NCBI GenBank assembly: GCA_045643185.1
Contig: JAZUKH010000232.1
Location: forward strand, 1-38,869
Reading direction: 5' to 3'
DNA: 38,869 nt
Source of the DNA: RGIG464 sp045643185
GTDB taxonomy: Bacteria; Myxococcota_A; Bradymonadia; UBA4248
Positions 23,082-30,725 of the stretch are shown here, one piece after another (position 1 is the first letter of the stretch; each line of letters starts with the position of its first letter). The position numbers and the translations under genes are program-made. A model generated the notes under the pieces. That model did not search any database. It was given only the letters and a program-made list of their open reading frames with translations, and was not told where the DNA came from.

Positions 23082-24890
23082 ATGTTGCGTATTGAAGTCA
23101 CTTTTGGAAAAAATGTCGGGAAATCCGCGTCATTCAACAAGCGCGTAGTGCGCATAGGGACGTCTGCCGACAACGATTTTCAAATTGATGACGAGTTGGT
23201 CAGCCCCAGTCAGGGTCTGTTTTCAACGCGGCCAGGACACGATTCCTACGTTTATCAAGACACGAAAAGCCTGCACGGAACGAGGATCCGCACCAAAACG
23301 ACCGACGTCGTGCTGCTCGACCACGACCACGAGCAAAAGGTCCTGCTCTCGCAGGATGCCGAATTGCAGATCGGACGAACGGTGCTGCATTGCGTCGTGA
23401 CGCCGGATGCCCCCGTCGACCAGCTCGACAACATCGACTTGCTCGAATCGTTTAGCCAGAAGGACGACACCTGCCCGACGAGCCCGTCGGCGATGCGCGC
23501 ACTGCTCGACAGCCTGCAAAAAGTGACCTTCAAACTCGCGATTCAGGACATCCTGGAAACCTTCACGAACGAAGTTTACCACTACATCCCGGATATCGAC
23601 AGCGTCTCGATCTGGTCGTGCACCAAGGATCTGCGCACGTATTCGTGTGCTTACGAGTCGGTGCAGTCGACCTTTGCTGGACACACGTCCATCGGTCTGA
23701 CCCAGTTCCGAAACGCCATGCAGACGCGCACCGCCACGCTCGTTGCCGTCAACCGCATTCTCGACGGGCAGCCCACACAGTCACAGGCCATGATCATACC
23801 GGTCTGCGGCGAAAACCTCTCGGACGCGCTCATCATCGTCGAAACCAAGGAGTCCTTCTCCAAATCACAGTTCGCATGGGTCGTCGAATTCACGCGAAAC
23901 TGCGCCGTTTCGGCTTCGCGCATCTACCAGAATGCCGACATCACGGACTTGTTCGACGGCTTCATTCGCACGATGATCTCGGCGCTCGACACGCGCGACC
24001 CAGCCTCCGCTGGACATGCCATGCGCGTCGCAAACCTCGCCCTCATGACCGCACAGGCCATACACGCTCAAAAATCCGGGCCCTTCGAAAACACCACATT
24101 CACACACGACGAATTCGACGAACTCCGATATGCCGCACTCCTACACGATGTCGGCAAAGTCAGCATCCGTGAAGAGATCGTCCTCAAGGCCGGAAGACTC
24201 CTGCCGCGCGAATATGTCGGACTGCTCGAACGCATCGACCTCTTCGCCGCATGGTTCGAAAATAAACAGCCTAACGAGCTCGGACGCGCTTGGCGCTCAC
24301 CACAACGGTTCGAAAAATATCGCGAGACCGTCACTCGCTTACAAAATGCCAGTTCGCCGATCTCCGAAGAGGATCGTTCCATCCTCACCGAGATGCGAAG
24401 CACATACATTCCAACACGACCACACACGCCTTTGCTCACACCCAGTGAGCAAAAAAACCTGCTCATTCCAAAAGGCACCCTCAATGAAGACGAACGCCAG
24501 GCCATGCAGCAGCACGCGTTGATCTCGTGGCGTTACCTCTCAAAGATCCTATGGCCCCGACGATGGGCTCGCGTCCCAGCTTTCGCACTCCAACATCACG
24601 AAAAACTCAACGGAAGCGGTTACCCATACGGCATCCGCGGCGAAGCGATCTTTTTGCAGAGCCGAATTCTGACGGTCTGCGATATCTTTGACGCGCTCAC
24701 GGGCGGCGATCGGCCTTACAAACAGCGCCATTCCTTCCATGAAGCCGCTGAGATCCTTCAAAAAGAAGTCGAAAAAGGCGCCATCGACAGAAATGTCACC
24801 GCCATCTTCATCGACCAGATCCTGCCGCAGCTCTGTGACGACACAGCTTACGACTCCAAACCGCCTTTTCAACATTTTAGCCTGCCGTGA
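23082..24890 (+). CDS. FHA domain - HD-GYP signalling protein
   Basis: 602 residues. An N-terminal FHA domain (~1-105: RIGTSADNDFQI, then SPSQGLFS, then LHGTRI) should bind phosphothreonine. The middle (~150-290) looks GAF-like. The C-terminal HD-GYP domain has DPASAGHAMRVANLA, LLHDVGKVSIREE (HD at 355-356, K359), HHEKLNGSGYP (505-515) and ILTVCDIFDALTGGDRPYK. HD-GYP enzymes hydrolyse c-di-GMP or related dinucleotides. Between HDVGK and HHE there are ~85 extra residues after VLKAGRLLPREYVGLLERID, as in one known subgroup. All metal ligands I can identify are present. The ribosome binding site is weak, but the start fits the FHA domain. It may link Ser/Thr phosphorylation to dinucleotide turnover. 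Confidence 0.9.
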   Translation: MLRIEVTFGKNVGKSASFNKRVVRIGTSADNDFQIDDELVSPSQGLFSTRPGHDSYVYQDTKSLHGTRIRTKTTDVVLLDHDHEQKVLLSQDAELQIGRTVLHCVVTPDAPVDQLDNIDLLESFSQKDDTCPTSPSAMRALLDSLQKVTFKLAIQDILETFTNEVYHYIPDIDSVSIWSCTKDLRTYSCAYESVQSTFAGHTSIGLTQFRNAMQTRTATLVAVNRILDGQPTQSQAMIIPVCGENLSDALIIVETKESFSKSQFAWVVEFTRNCAVSASRIYQNADITDLFDGFIRTMISALDTRDPASAGHAMRVANLALMTAQAIHAQKSGPFENTTFTHDEFDELRYAALLHDVGKVSIREEIVLKAGRLLPREYVGLLERIDLFAAWFENKQPNELGRAWRSPQRFEKYRETVTRLQNASSPISEEDRSILTEMRSTYIPTRPHTPLLTPSEQKNLLIPKGTLNEDERQAMQQHALISWRYLSKILWPRRWARVPAFALQHHEKLNGSGYPYGIRGEAIFLQSRILTVCDIFDALTGGDRPYKQRHSFHEAAEILQKEVEKGAIDRNVTAIFIDQILPQLCDDTAYDSKPPFQHFSLP

Positions 24891-24923
24891 CACGTCTTGT
24901 GACATGCCGCGTCCTTTCGCTCC

Positions 24924-26225
24924 ATGCACACATCCCCTCTGATCCCTATGTCACGTCGCTCTCCCATCGTTCTGTTGCTGTTGATCCTGCTCGCCGCGCT
25001 CGCGATCTCGGTCATCAACGGTTTATGGCTCGCGCAGCGCCACGAACGCCTCGATTTTGTCGAAGCCGAAACCTGCGACGCCACACGATCGCTCGATCCG
25101 CGCCCACAAAGCCACGAGCCGGGCATGCAATGGTCGTACATGCTCTGCAACACGACCGACGGTCAACATGATCCAAACCAGGCTGTGCAACGTGACGGCG
25201 TCTCGGTCCTCGATCACGACATCATGGACGGCGAACGATTCAAACTGCGCCCCCAAAAGTCGTGGAATCTAAACTGCGACTATGGCGAGACCGTGCTGTG
25301 TCACCCGGCTGGTCAGGCCGACGAAATGGGCAATTATGCCCTCGCCCTCGCCCCGGGCGAGTTTGCCATACGACTCGAATCGGCCAAAAACACCCATCCC
25401 GGACAGACCGGCTTGTTGCTGCTCACCCTGATCCTCCTCGTCAGCGGCCTCATCTACGGCGCCAAAAACGTCGACGCCATGCCCAAACCGCCGCTCAAGA
25501 TCGCCGACGGCATCCTCGCCTACGTCGTCAGCCTCATCGTCGCCGTCGGACTCTCAGGCGCCGCTGCCGCCGCGTTCAAAATCGAAGGCTACCTCGTCCC
25601 AAAACAAGCCATCCTGCTCAGTAACCTCGCCATGTTCGTCGCCCTGTTCGGAACCGCCGGCACATGGCTCCTGTGGCGCACAAAAAAAGGCATCGACGGC
25701 AAAATCAGCGACGAAAATACCACGGTCAAAGCCGGATCACCAAACGAGCTCACCCATACAACATCCGACTGGAAGCTGAGCATCCATCCCATGATCTTGG
25801 CCCCGCTCACAGGCTTCGCGCTCGCTATCCTCGCCGCACTCACGCTCTTTTTCCAGTTCAACGACGTCACCATGACGACCCATGACCTCGCAAACGAGCT
25901 CCCCGGATACAGCCTGGCACTGGCACACTTCGCCATGCTCGCGGCCATCTCTGAAGAACTCCTCTTCCGCGGACTCATTCAGACCGCCATCGGCGGAAGA
26001 AATGCCACAGGATTGCGCGCATGGATCGGCATCGCCGTCGCGACGACCGCCTTCACGCTCGTTCACGTCCCTCAGTCCGAAGGACACCTCTTCACGCTCC
26101 TACCCGTCGCCATGCTCGGGTGCTTCAGCGGAATCGTCAGACAAAAAACTCACGCCATCTTCCCGTCCATGACGATGCACCTCACCTATAACTCCGTTTT
26201 GCTCCTACCCGCCTTCTTCGCGTGA
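24924..26225 (+). CDS. CPBP-family (CAAX-like) intramembrane protease
   Basis: 433 residues, starting 33 bp after the HD-GYP gene; ATG 24948 (MSRRSPIVLLLLILLAAL) is an alternative start, and neither has a clear binding site. There is one N-terminal membrane segment, then a ~120-residue extracytoplasmic part (CNTTDGQHDPNQ, CHPAGQADEMG), then several membrane helices. The C-terminal CPBP domain has ISEELLFRGLIQ (Glu 344-345, Arg 349), FTLVHVP (His 381) and MHLTYNS (His 419, Asn 423). These are the catalytic metal-binding motifs of Rce1-like glutamic/metallo proteases. Members process prenylated proteins or give immunity to bacteriocins; the role here is unknown. The extra N-terminal ectodomain is less usual. 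Confidence 0.88.
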   Translation: MHTSPLIPMSRRSPIVLLLLILLAALAISVINGLWLAQRHERLDFVEAETCDATRSLDPRPQSHEPGMQWSYMLCNTTDGQHDPNQAVQRDGVSVLDHDIMDGERFKLRPQKSWNLNCDYGETVLCHPAGQADEMGNYALALAPGEFAIRLESAKNTHPGQTGLLLLTLILLVSGLIYGAKNVDAMPKPPLKIADGILAYVVSLIVAVGLSGAAAAAFKIEGYLVPKQAILLSNLAMFVALFGTAGTWLLWRTKKGIDGKISDENTTVKAGSPNELTHTTSDWKLSIHPMILAPLTGFALAILAALTLFFQFNDVTMTTHDLANELPGYSLALAHFAMLAAISEELLFRGLIQTAIGGRNATGLRAWIGIAVATTAFTLVHVPQSEGHLFTLLPVAMLGCFSGIVRQKTHAIFPSMTMHLTYNSVLLLPAFFA

Positions 26226-26252
26226 CAAAGACAAATCTTTCGAGCCGAGTTG

Positions 26253-26287
26253 TGCTATCATACCTGCCCCCGATTGACAGACAATCG
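26253..26287 (+). promoter_or_regulatory. Extended -10 promoter and leader hairpin of dNK gene
   Basis: TGC-TATCAT (-10 at 26256-26261) with no clear -35. It is followed in the leader by CGATTG-ACAGA-CAATCG (26271-26287). It resembles the TGTGCTA string at the HD-GYP promoter. Confidence 0.4.
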
Positions 26288-26339
26288 AGCAAAAATACTT
26301 TTCAATCCCCCTTTTCCCGAAGATCATAGGTTTTCAAAA

Positions 26340-26954
26340 ATGACCGCACGCTTCATTGCCATTGCTGGAAACATCGGCGCTGGAAAATCCACCATGGTTG
26401 GATTCATGTCACAAAAATTCAACCTCCATCCACTCTATGAACCCGTCGATGACAACCCATACATCGCTGATTTCTACGAGGATATGAAGCGATGGTCCTT
26501 CAACTCACAGATCTTCTACCTCTCGAGAAAATTTGCACTGCATCTGCAGGCTCAAAAGTCTGAAAGCCGCGTCATCCTTGACCGAACCATCTACGAAGAC
26601 GCCGAGATCTTCGCAAAAAACCTCTACCAACGAAAAGGTTTGAGCCAGCGCGATTACAACACCTACTGCGAACTCTACCAGACCATCCGCGAAGAACTCC
26701 AGCCCCCCGATCTCATGATCTATCTCAGATGCTCCGTGCGCGGCGTCCGACGACGCATCAAAAAACGCGGCCGCGAATCCGAAATGAACATCCCACTCTC
26801 GTATATCCAAAAACTCCATAAACAATACGAAACGTGGTTCGACACCTACGATCTCGGCCCAAAAGCCGTCATTGAGACCGAAAAGCTCGATTACCTAAAC
26901 GATATTATTCATCGCGCCGACCTCATCGAACAGATCGAAAAATTACTTTCTTAA
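26340..26954 (+). CDS. Deoxynucleoside kinase (dNK family)
   Basis: 204 residues from ATG 26340, chosen because it opens directly into FIAIAGNIGAGKST (P-loop, residues 10-18). The longer frame from 26250 overlaps the promoter region. The family pattern continues with YEPVDDNPYIADFYEDMKRWSFNSQIFYLSRKF (substrate pocket, Glu near 38), ILDRTIYEDAEIFAKNLY (DRT motif), DLMIYLRCSVRGVRRRIKKRGRESE (lid region) and YIQKLHKQYETWF. It phosphorylates deoxynucleosides (probably purine, like dAK/dGK) for nucleotide salvage. No partner subunit gene lies nearby. It has its own promoter. Confidence 0.9.
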   Translation: MTARFIAIAGNIGAGKSTMVGFMSQKFNLHPLYEPVDDNPYIADFYEDMKRWSFNSQIFYLSRKFALHLQAQKSESRVILDRTIYEDAEIFAKNLYQRKGLSQRDYNTYCELYQTIREELQPPDLMIYLRCSVRGVRRRIKKRGRESEMNIPLSYIQKLHKQYETWFDTYDLGPKAVIETEKLDYLNDIIHRADLIEQIEKLLS

Positions 26955-27275
26955 AATGGAAGGGGGAAGTCTCCCCCTACGCGGCTATTGGCATTCGCCA
27001 ATACGCCGCTACCCCCTCTGCCTACGGCACGCACCACAAAGTCTAAAAGGTTCCACACACCATGCCAGTTTTGACGAGTCGTCACGTGACCAGCCACGTC
27101 CACCCAAATACGCTGCCACCAGACTTATTGTTCTGGCCATAGTTAATATAAATATTCAAATCGGCTGGAAGCCGATGCATTGCATAACCAGGGCTATGCG
27201 CGAAAGCGCATGGCTCCGGTGAATGGTCTCCGCAACATTGCGGCTGGATGCCGCCGCTATGTAGTCTCTTTAATT
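26955..27275. repeat. Gene-free stretch with several hairpin repeats
   Basis: AGGGGGA-agtc-TCCCCCT (26961-26978) is followed by GCGGC-TATTGGC-attc-GCCAATA-c-GCCGC (26981-27009). ATCGGC...GCCGAT lies near 27160-27176. TATGCGC-gaaa-GCGCAT (27195-27211) sits inside a GGGC/GCTCC stem. CGCAA-cat-TGCG is near 27231. An A/T stretch (27130-27160) could hold the promoter of the HEAT-like gene. The ORFs read across here are repeats, not genes. Confidence 0.75.
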
Positions 27276-29417
27276 ATGTCCATAACAATAACAGCCAGAC
27301 CAAGTCAAACCTGGACTCGTCTTTTCAGCGTCACGCTGTTTTGCTGCTTTTTCGCGTGTCAGATCGCGCCGGCCCTGGCGGCGACGCCCAACGAACTGGT
27401 CGCATCGCTTCAAAGCGAACAGTCGACAACAGCCCAGTCGGCACTCAACACGATACGTGCCTCACACGACCCAGACTTACTGCCCTTGCTGCTCGCGCAT
27501 CTCGAGGATGATCTACCCCCACGGATCTTTGCACGCACGCTCGAAGCCGCAGCGCCGCTTTGTGACGCCACCTGCGTCCCGGCGCTCGCCAATGCGTTGC
27601 GATCCCCACACCGTGAGATCGTCAAACAGGCTTGTCGCGCCGCGCAGCTGATTCCCTCCGACGAACTTCGAACCGCACTGATCAGTTTGCTCACGACCAA
27701 TCCCGACGACGAGATCCGCTTCGAAGCCGCGCGCGCGCTCGTCAACTCGACCCACGCTGATAACTTCGAAAGCCTGTTCGCCTTCGTCAACTTCGATAAA
27801 CCCGACGCGGCTTCGCTGCACATCGTGCGCGCCATGCCGCCCCAGTTGATCCACAAGCTCCGTAGGCCCTACGCGCGCCTGGCACAGCACCCGGTCTTCT
27901 CGTCGAGCGCCATTGAGGCCTACCGACGCGCCAACCAGACTGGCCTGCTCTTCGACGAAGTGCTAAGCCAACCCGTCGAAGACCTGACGCCACAGGTGCG
28001 CCACATGACACTCACGGCTTTGCGGCGTCTGACCGAAGCCATGACAACGCAAACCGACGAGCCCCCCACACTTTCACCCAACTCGGCCAACAAACTCATC
28101 AGCCTCGCCTCGCACCTCGACACACCCGTTGATATTCACGACCTCGTTCAAATACTCGCCCCGTTCGACGGCATGCTGCCAACGATCTTGACCCTGTCTT
28201 TCACCGCCATGGACGTCTTTTCGCCCGACGTCGTCGCGGATGTCATCGAACGCCTGCCAACGACCAGCGCCGAAGCCCTCATCGACATCGTCCTGCTCGA
28301 CGACGGATTGACCAGCGAGCCCTTTGGAAAAAAAGCTATCCTGCAGTTCGACAGGCCAAATTCGGCGACGTATGCCTTTTTTGACCAGCTCACGCGCCAT
28401 CCAACGCTCGACGCGGTGCCCATGCTCGTCGACGCCACCTACGCGCACGACGTTCAACTCGTTGCACACGCCACGCAGGCACTCGCCGCGACCGAATGGA
28501 CCAGTCAGGAGGCGCAGACGAGACTCCTAGAATTGCTCGGTCGTAAGGAAATACGCGACGTCGCAGCCAACGCGCTCGCACAAAGCCAACAAGCCATCAC
28601 ACTCAACCAACGCACAAGTCAGGGCGACCTGTTCGATGCCCAATACGGAACGCGCTGGGCCAAAGCCGTCGCCGCACAACGACATAACAACGCTACCCCC
28701 GACGACATCGCCGACGCACTCAACGTGCTCAACGAACCACGTCAGCGCCAGGCAATCCCCGCTCTGGCCATGCTCATCGCTACCCAAACGCCGCCACCCG
28801 AGCTCGAGCTCGAAAAACGACGTGCTCTGAGCCACGAAACGCAGCGACTGTGGCTAAAAGCCCAGTGCCAAGCAAACTCGCTCAAAGCCGAAGAACTCAT
28901 CAGCGCCCTCAACGATGACGGCCTGGCGCCGCAGGCGCTCGAATGCCTCATCGCTCAGAACTCGCTCGTCAACGACACCATCCGCGACCTGTTGCAAACA
29001 CGCGTTGCCTCAACAAAACCACAGATCGCCCTCAAAGCCATGCGACTCGTCAAATTACTCGCCGAACAGGGGAATGACGTCGACGAAAACATGCGCCAAG
29101 CGCTGCAAACTCAGCTCTACACCGACGATGAACGCATCACACACAACGCACTGCTCGCGCTGCGCGCCATGCACGCACTCCCCGCACGGGAAACGCTCGC
29201 TACGCTCTACATCCGTGCCAACGATCCACGCGCCAAAAATTTCATCGCCATGCTCGCAGATATTCCATCCTTCCATGAACACACGCACAATTCTGTGATA
29301 AACTCCACTTCCTGCATGGCGCGACCGGATTGCGATCGATCCCAGGTCACGCGCTTTTATGGCGGCGCCTTTGACGTCGTCGACCTTTCCACGACCGCAG
29401 CTCGTTTTGGATTCTAA
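27276..29417 (+). CDS. Exported HEAT-repeat-like protein
   Basis: 713 residues from ATG 27276. An in-frame ATG at 27180 would read through repeat hairpins and is rejected. A Sec signal (SVTLFCCFFACQIAPALAA) with cleavage after ALA predicts a periplasmic product. The rest is almost all helix pairs: LVASLQSEQSTTAQSALNTIRASHDPDLLPLLLAHLED, CVPALANALRSPHREIVKQACRAAQLI, ALISLLTTNPDDEIRFEAARALVNS, and later AIPALAMLIATQTPPPELEL. These have HEAT-repeat periodicity, so a scaffold for protein binding is likely. No catalytic motif is seen. tsaE starts 2 bp after the stop, so the two are co-transcribed although their jobs look unrelated. Confidence 0.8.
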   Translation: MSITITARPSQTWTRLFSVTLFCCFFACQIAPALAATPNELVASLQSEQSTTAQSALNTIRASHDPDLLPLLLAHLEDDLPPRIFARTLEAAAPLCDATCVPALANALRSPHREIVKQACRAAQLIPSDELRTALISLLTTNPDDEIRFEAARALVNSTHADNFESLFAFVNFDKPDAASLHIVRAMPPQLIHKLRRPYARLAQHPVFSSSAIEAYRRANQTGLLFDEVLSQPVEDLTPQVRHMTLTALRRLTEAMTTQTDEPPTLSPNSANKLISLASHLDTPVDIHDLVQILAPFDGMLPTILTLSFTAMDVFSPDVVADVIERLPTTSAEALIDIVLLDDGLTSEPFGKKAILQFDRPNSATYAFFDQLTRHPTLDAVPMLVDATYAHDVQLVAHATQALAATEWTSQEAQTRLLELLGRKEIRDVAANALAQSQQAITLNQRTSQGDLFDAQYGTRWAKAVAAQRHNNATPDDIADALNVLNEPRQRQAIPALAMLIATQTPPPELELEKRRALSHETQRLWLKAQCQANSLKAEELISALNDDGLAPQALECLIAQNSLVNDTIRDLLQTRVASTKPQIALKAMRLVKLLAEQGNDVDENMRQALQTQLYTDDERITHNALLALRAMHALPARETLATLYIRANDPRAKNFIAMLADIPSFHEHTHNSVINSTSCMARPDCDRSQVTRFYGGAFDVVDLSTTAARFGF

Positions 29418-29419
29418 AT

Positions 29420-29911
29420 ATGGCCACAAAAACTTCTTCACTCGCTGAAACCATCGAATTCGGTGAAAAACTTGGACGCGTTCTCAAAGCCGGAGATGTC
29501 ATTGCACTGCGTGGCACACTCGGTATCGGCAAAACACAGCTCGTTCGCGGCATCGCACGAAGCTACATCGGCACCGACCACCGAGTCTGTTCACCCTCAT
29601 TTACACTCATCAACCAGTATGATGCCAACGGCAAACTGATCTATCACCTCGACCTCTATCGGCTTTCGACCATTGAAGAAGTCGAATCAGCCGGTTACTG
29701 GGATTGCATCGAAGATCCAAACGCACTCGTCCTCATTGAATGGCTCGAACAAGTCGACAAAGCGCGTCCCATCGACTTCCTCACCATCGACATCCAGTTT
29801 GAAGGCGATGAAGACGGCGTCGAGCTCTCCGGGCTCAACCGCGTCTTTTCGCTCGACGGCGATCCCTCGTCTGACCTCTATCAGCGACTTGCACCGCTCT
29901 TCGAAGCCTAA
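29420..29911 (+). CDS. tsaE: tRNA threonylcarbamoyladenosine biosynthesis ATPase TsaE
   Basis: 163 residues, usual length. P-loop GTLGIGKTQLVRGIA (residues 32-46), SPSFTLINQY (switch region), HLDLYRLSTIEEVESAGYWD and VLIEWLEQ are the TsaE signature. TsaE is the small ATPase that works with TsaD and TsaB to make t6A at position 37 of ANN-decoding tRNAs. The other tsa genes are not in the window. It is 2 bp after the HEAT-like gene and 14 bp before the phosphatase gene. Confidence 0.95.
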   Translation: MATKTSSLAETIEFGEKLGRVLKAGDVIALRGTLGIGKTQLVRGIARSYIGTDHRVCSPSFTLINQYDANGKLIYHLDLYRLSTIEEVESAGYWDCIEDPNALVLIEWLEQVDKARPIDFLTIDIQFEGDEDGVELSGLNRVFSLDGDPSSDLYQRLAPLFEA

Positions 29912-29925
29912 AACCAAGACCACGC

Positions 29926-30531
29926 ATGAAAAAGATCTTTCTCTGCCGACATGGTCAAACCGCATGGAACGCCGAACGTCGTATTCAGGGCCGAACCGAC
30001 ATCGATCTGAACGACGAAGGGCGCGCCCAGGCTCAATGGCTCGCCAAGTTTCTCAAACAACACCTGGACGGCCATGCACGACTCATTTCCAGCCCGTTAA
30101 AGCGCGCCATCCAAACGGCCCAACCCATCGCGGACGCGCTCCAAATTCCTGTCGAGACCGACGTGCGCGCGACCGAAGTCCACACTGGCATCTTTACCGG
30201 CAAATGCCTGCCCGACTTGAAAGATGACCAGGCCTGGCAACAACACCTCGTCGATCCATGGAACGTCGGTTACGGCGAAGGCGGCGAATCCGCGCAAAGC
30301 GTGCGCGACCGCATCATGGCACTCATCGAGGAACAACGACACGACGAACGTGACCTCATCCTCGTCACACACGCAAGCCCTGTCCGACACGCCATCATGG
30401 CCATGCTCGACATTCCTGCGTCGCACCTCTACCACCTCGTCATTGGAAACGCCTCCGCTTCGTGTTTTGAACAGCGCGAGCTGTTCTACAAATGCCTGTT
30501 CATCAACGCTAATCACGAACTAACGCCATAA
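29926..30531 (+). CDS. Histidine phosphatase (phosphoglycerate-mutase-like)
   Basis: 201 residues. LCRHGQTAWNAERRIQGRTDIDLNDEG gives the RHG catalytic triad (Arg 8, His 9) and the usual substrate-binding Arg. LISSPLKRAIQTAQPIADAL carries the second conserved Arg. VTHASPVRHAIMAML carries the second catalytic His (149). This is the branch of cofactor-independent phosphatases that includes CobC and GpmB-like enzymes. The real substrate (alpha-ribazole phosphate, a sugar phosphate or other) cannot be read from sequence. It is the last gene of the HEAT-tsaE set. Confidence 0.9.
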   Translation: MKKIFLCRHGQTAWNAERRIQGRTDIDLNDEGRAQAQWLAKFLKQHLDGHARLISSPLKRAIQTAQPIADALQIPVETDVRATEVHTGIFTGKCLPDLKDDQAWQQHLVDPWNVGYGEGGESAQSVRDRIMALIEEQRHDERDLILVTHASPVRHAIMAMLDIPASHLYHLVIGNASASCFEQRELFYKCLFINANHELTP

Positions 30532-30621
30532 ATGATACGACGGCGAGTGGCGCCTTAACGTGGTACGACAATAAGTAGCACTCGTCACCTGGTACGGAGT
30601 CATAACGCACTGATTTTCAAA

Positions 30622-30665
30622 GAAAAAAGCAAAAATTTCCCAAATCAATTATTCTTGCTTTTTTC
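30622..30665. terminator. Probable terminator after the phosphatase gene
   Basis: GAAAAAAGCAA (30622-30632) pairs with TTGCTTTTTTC (30655-30665) across a 22-nt loop. The T-run lies within the stem. A TAACGTGGTACGAC string at 30555-30570 is shared with 18612-18625. Confidence 0.5.
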
Positions 30666-30725
30666 AAGTTCCATGCATAACAATTTCGCCGTGTTTTTTT
30701 ACCGTCTGAAAGGACCGGAGGCAAC

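Noticed and set aside
27180..27275. 32-residue N-terminal extension of the HEAT-like protein
   Set aside because: It is encoded by hairpin repeat DNA and would hide the signal peptide starting at 27276.
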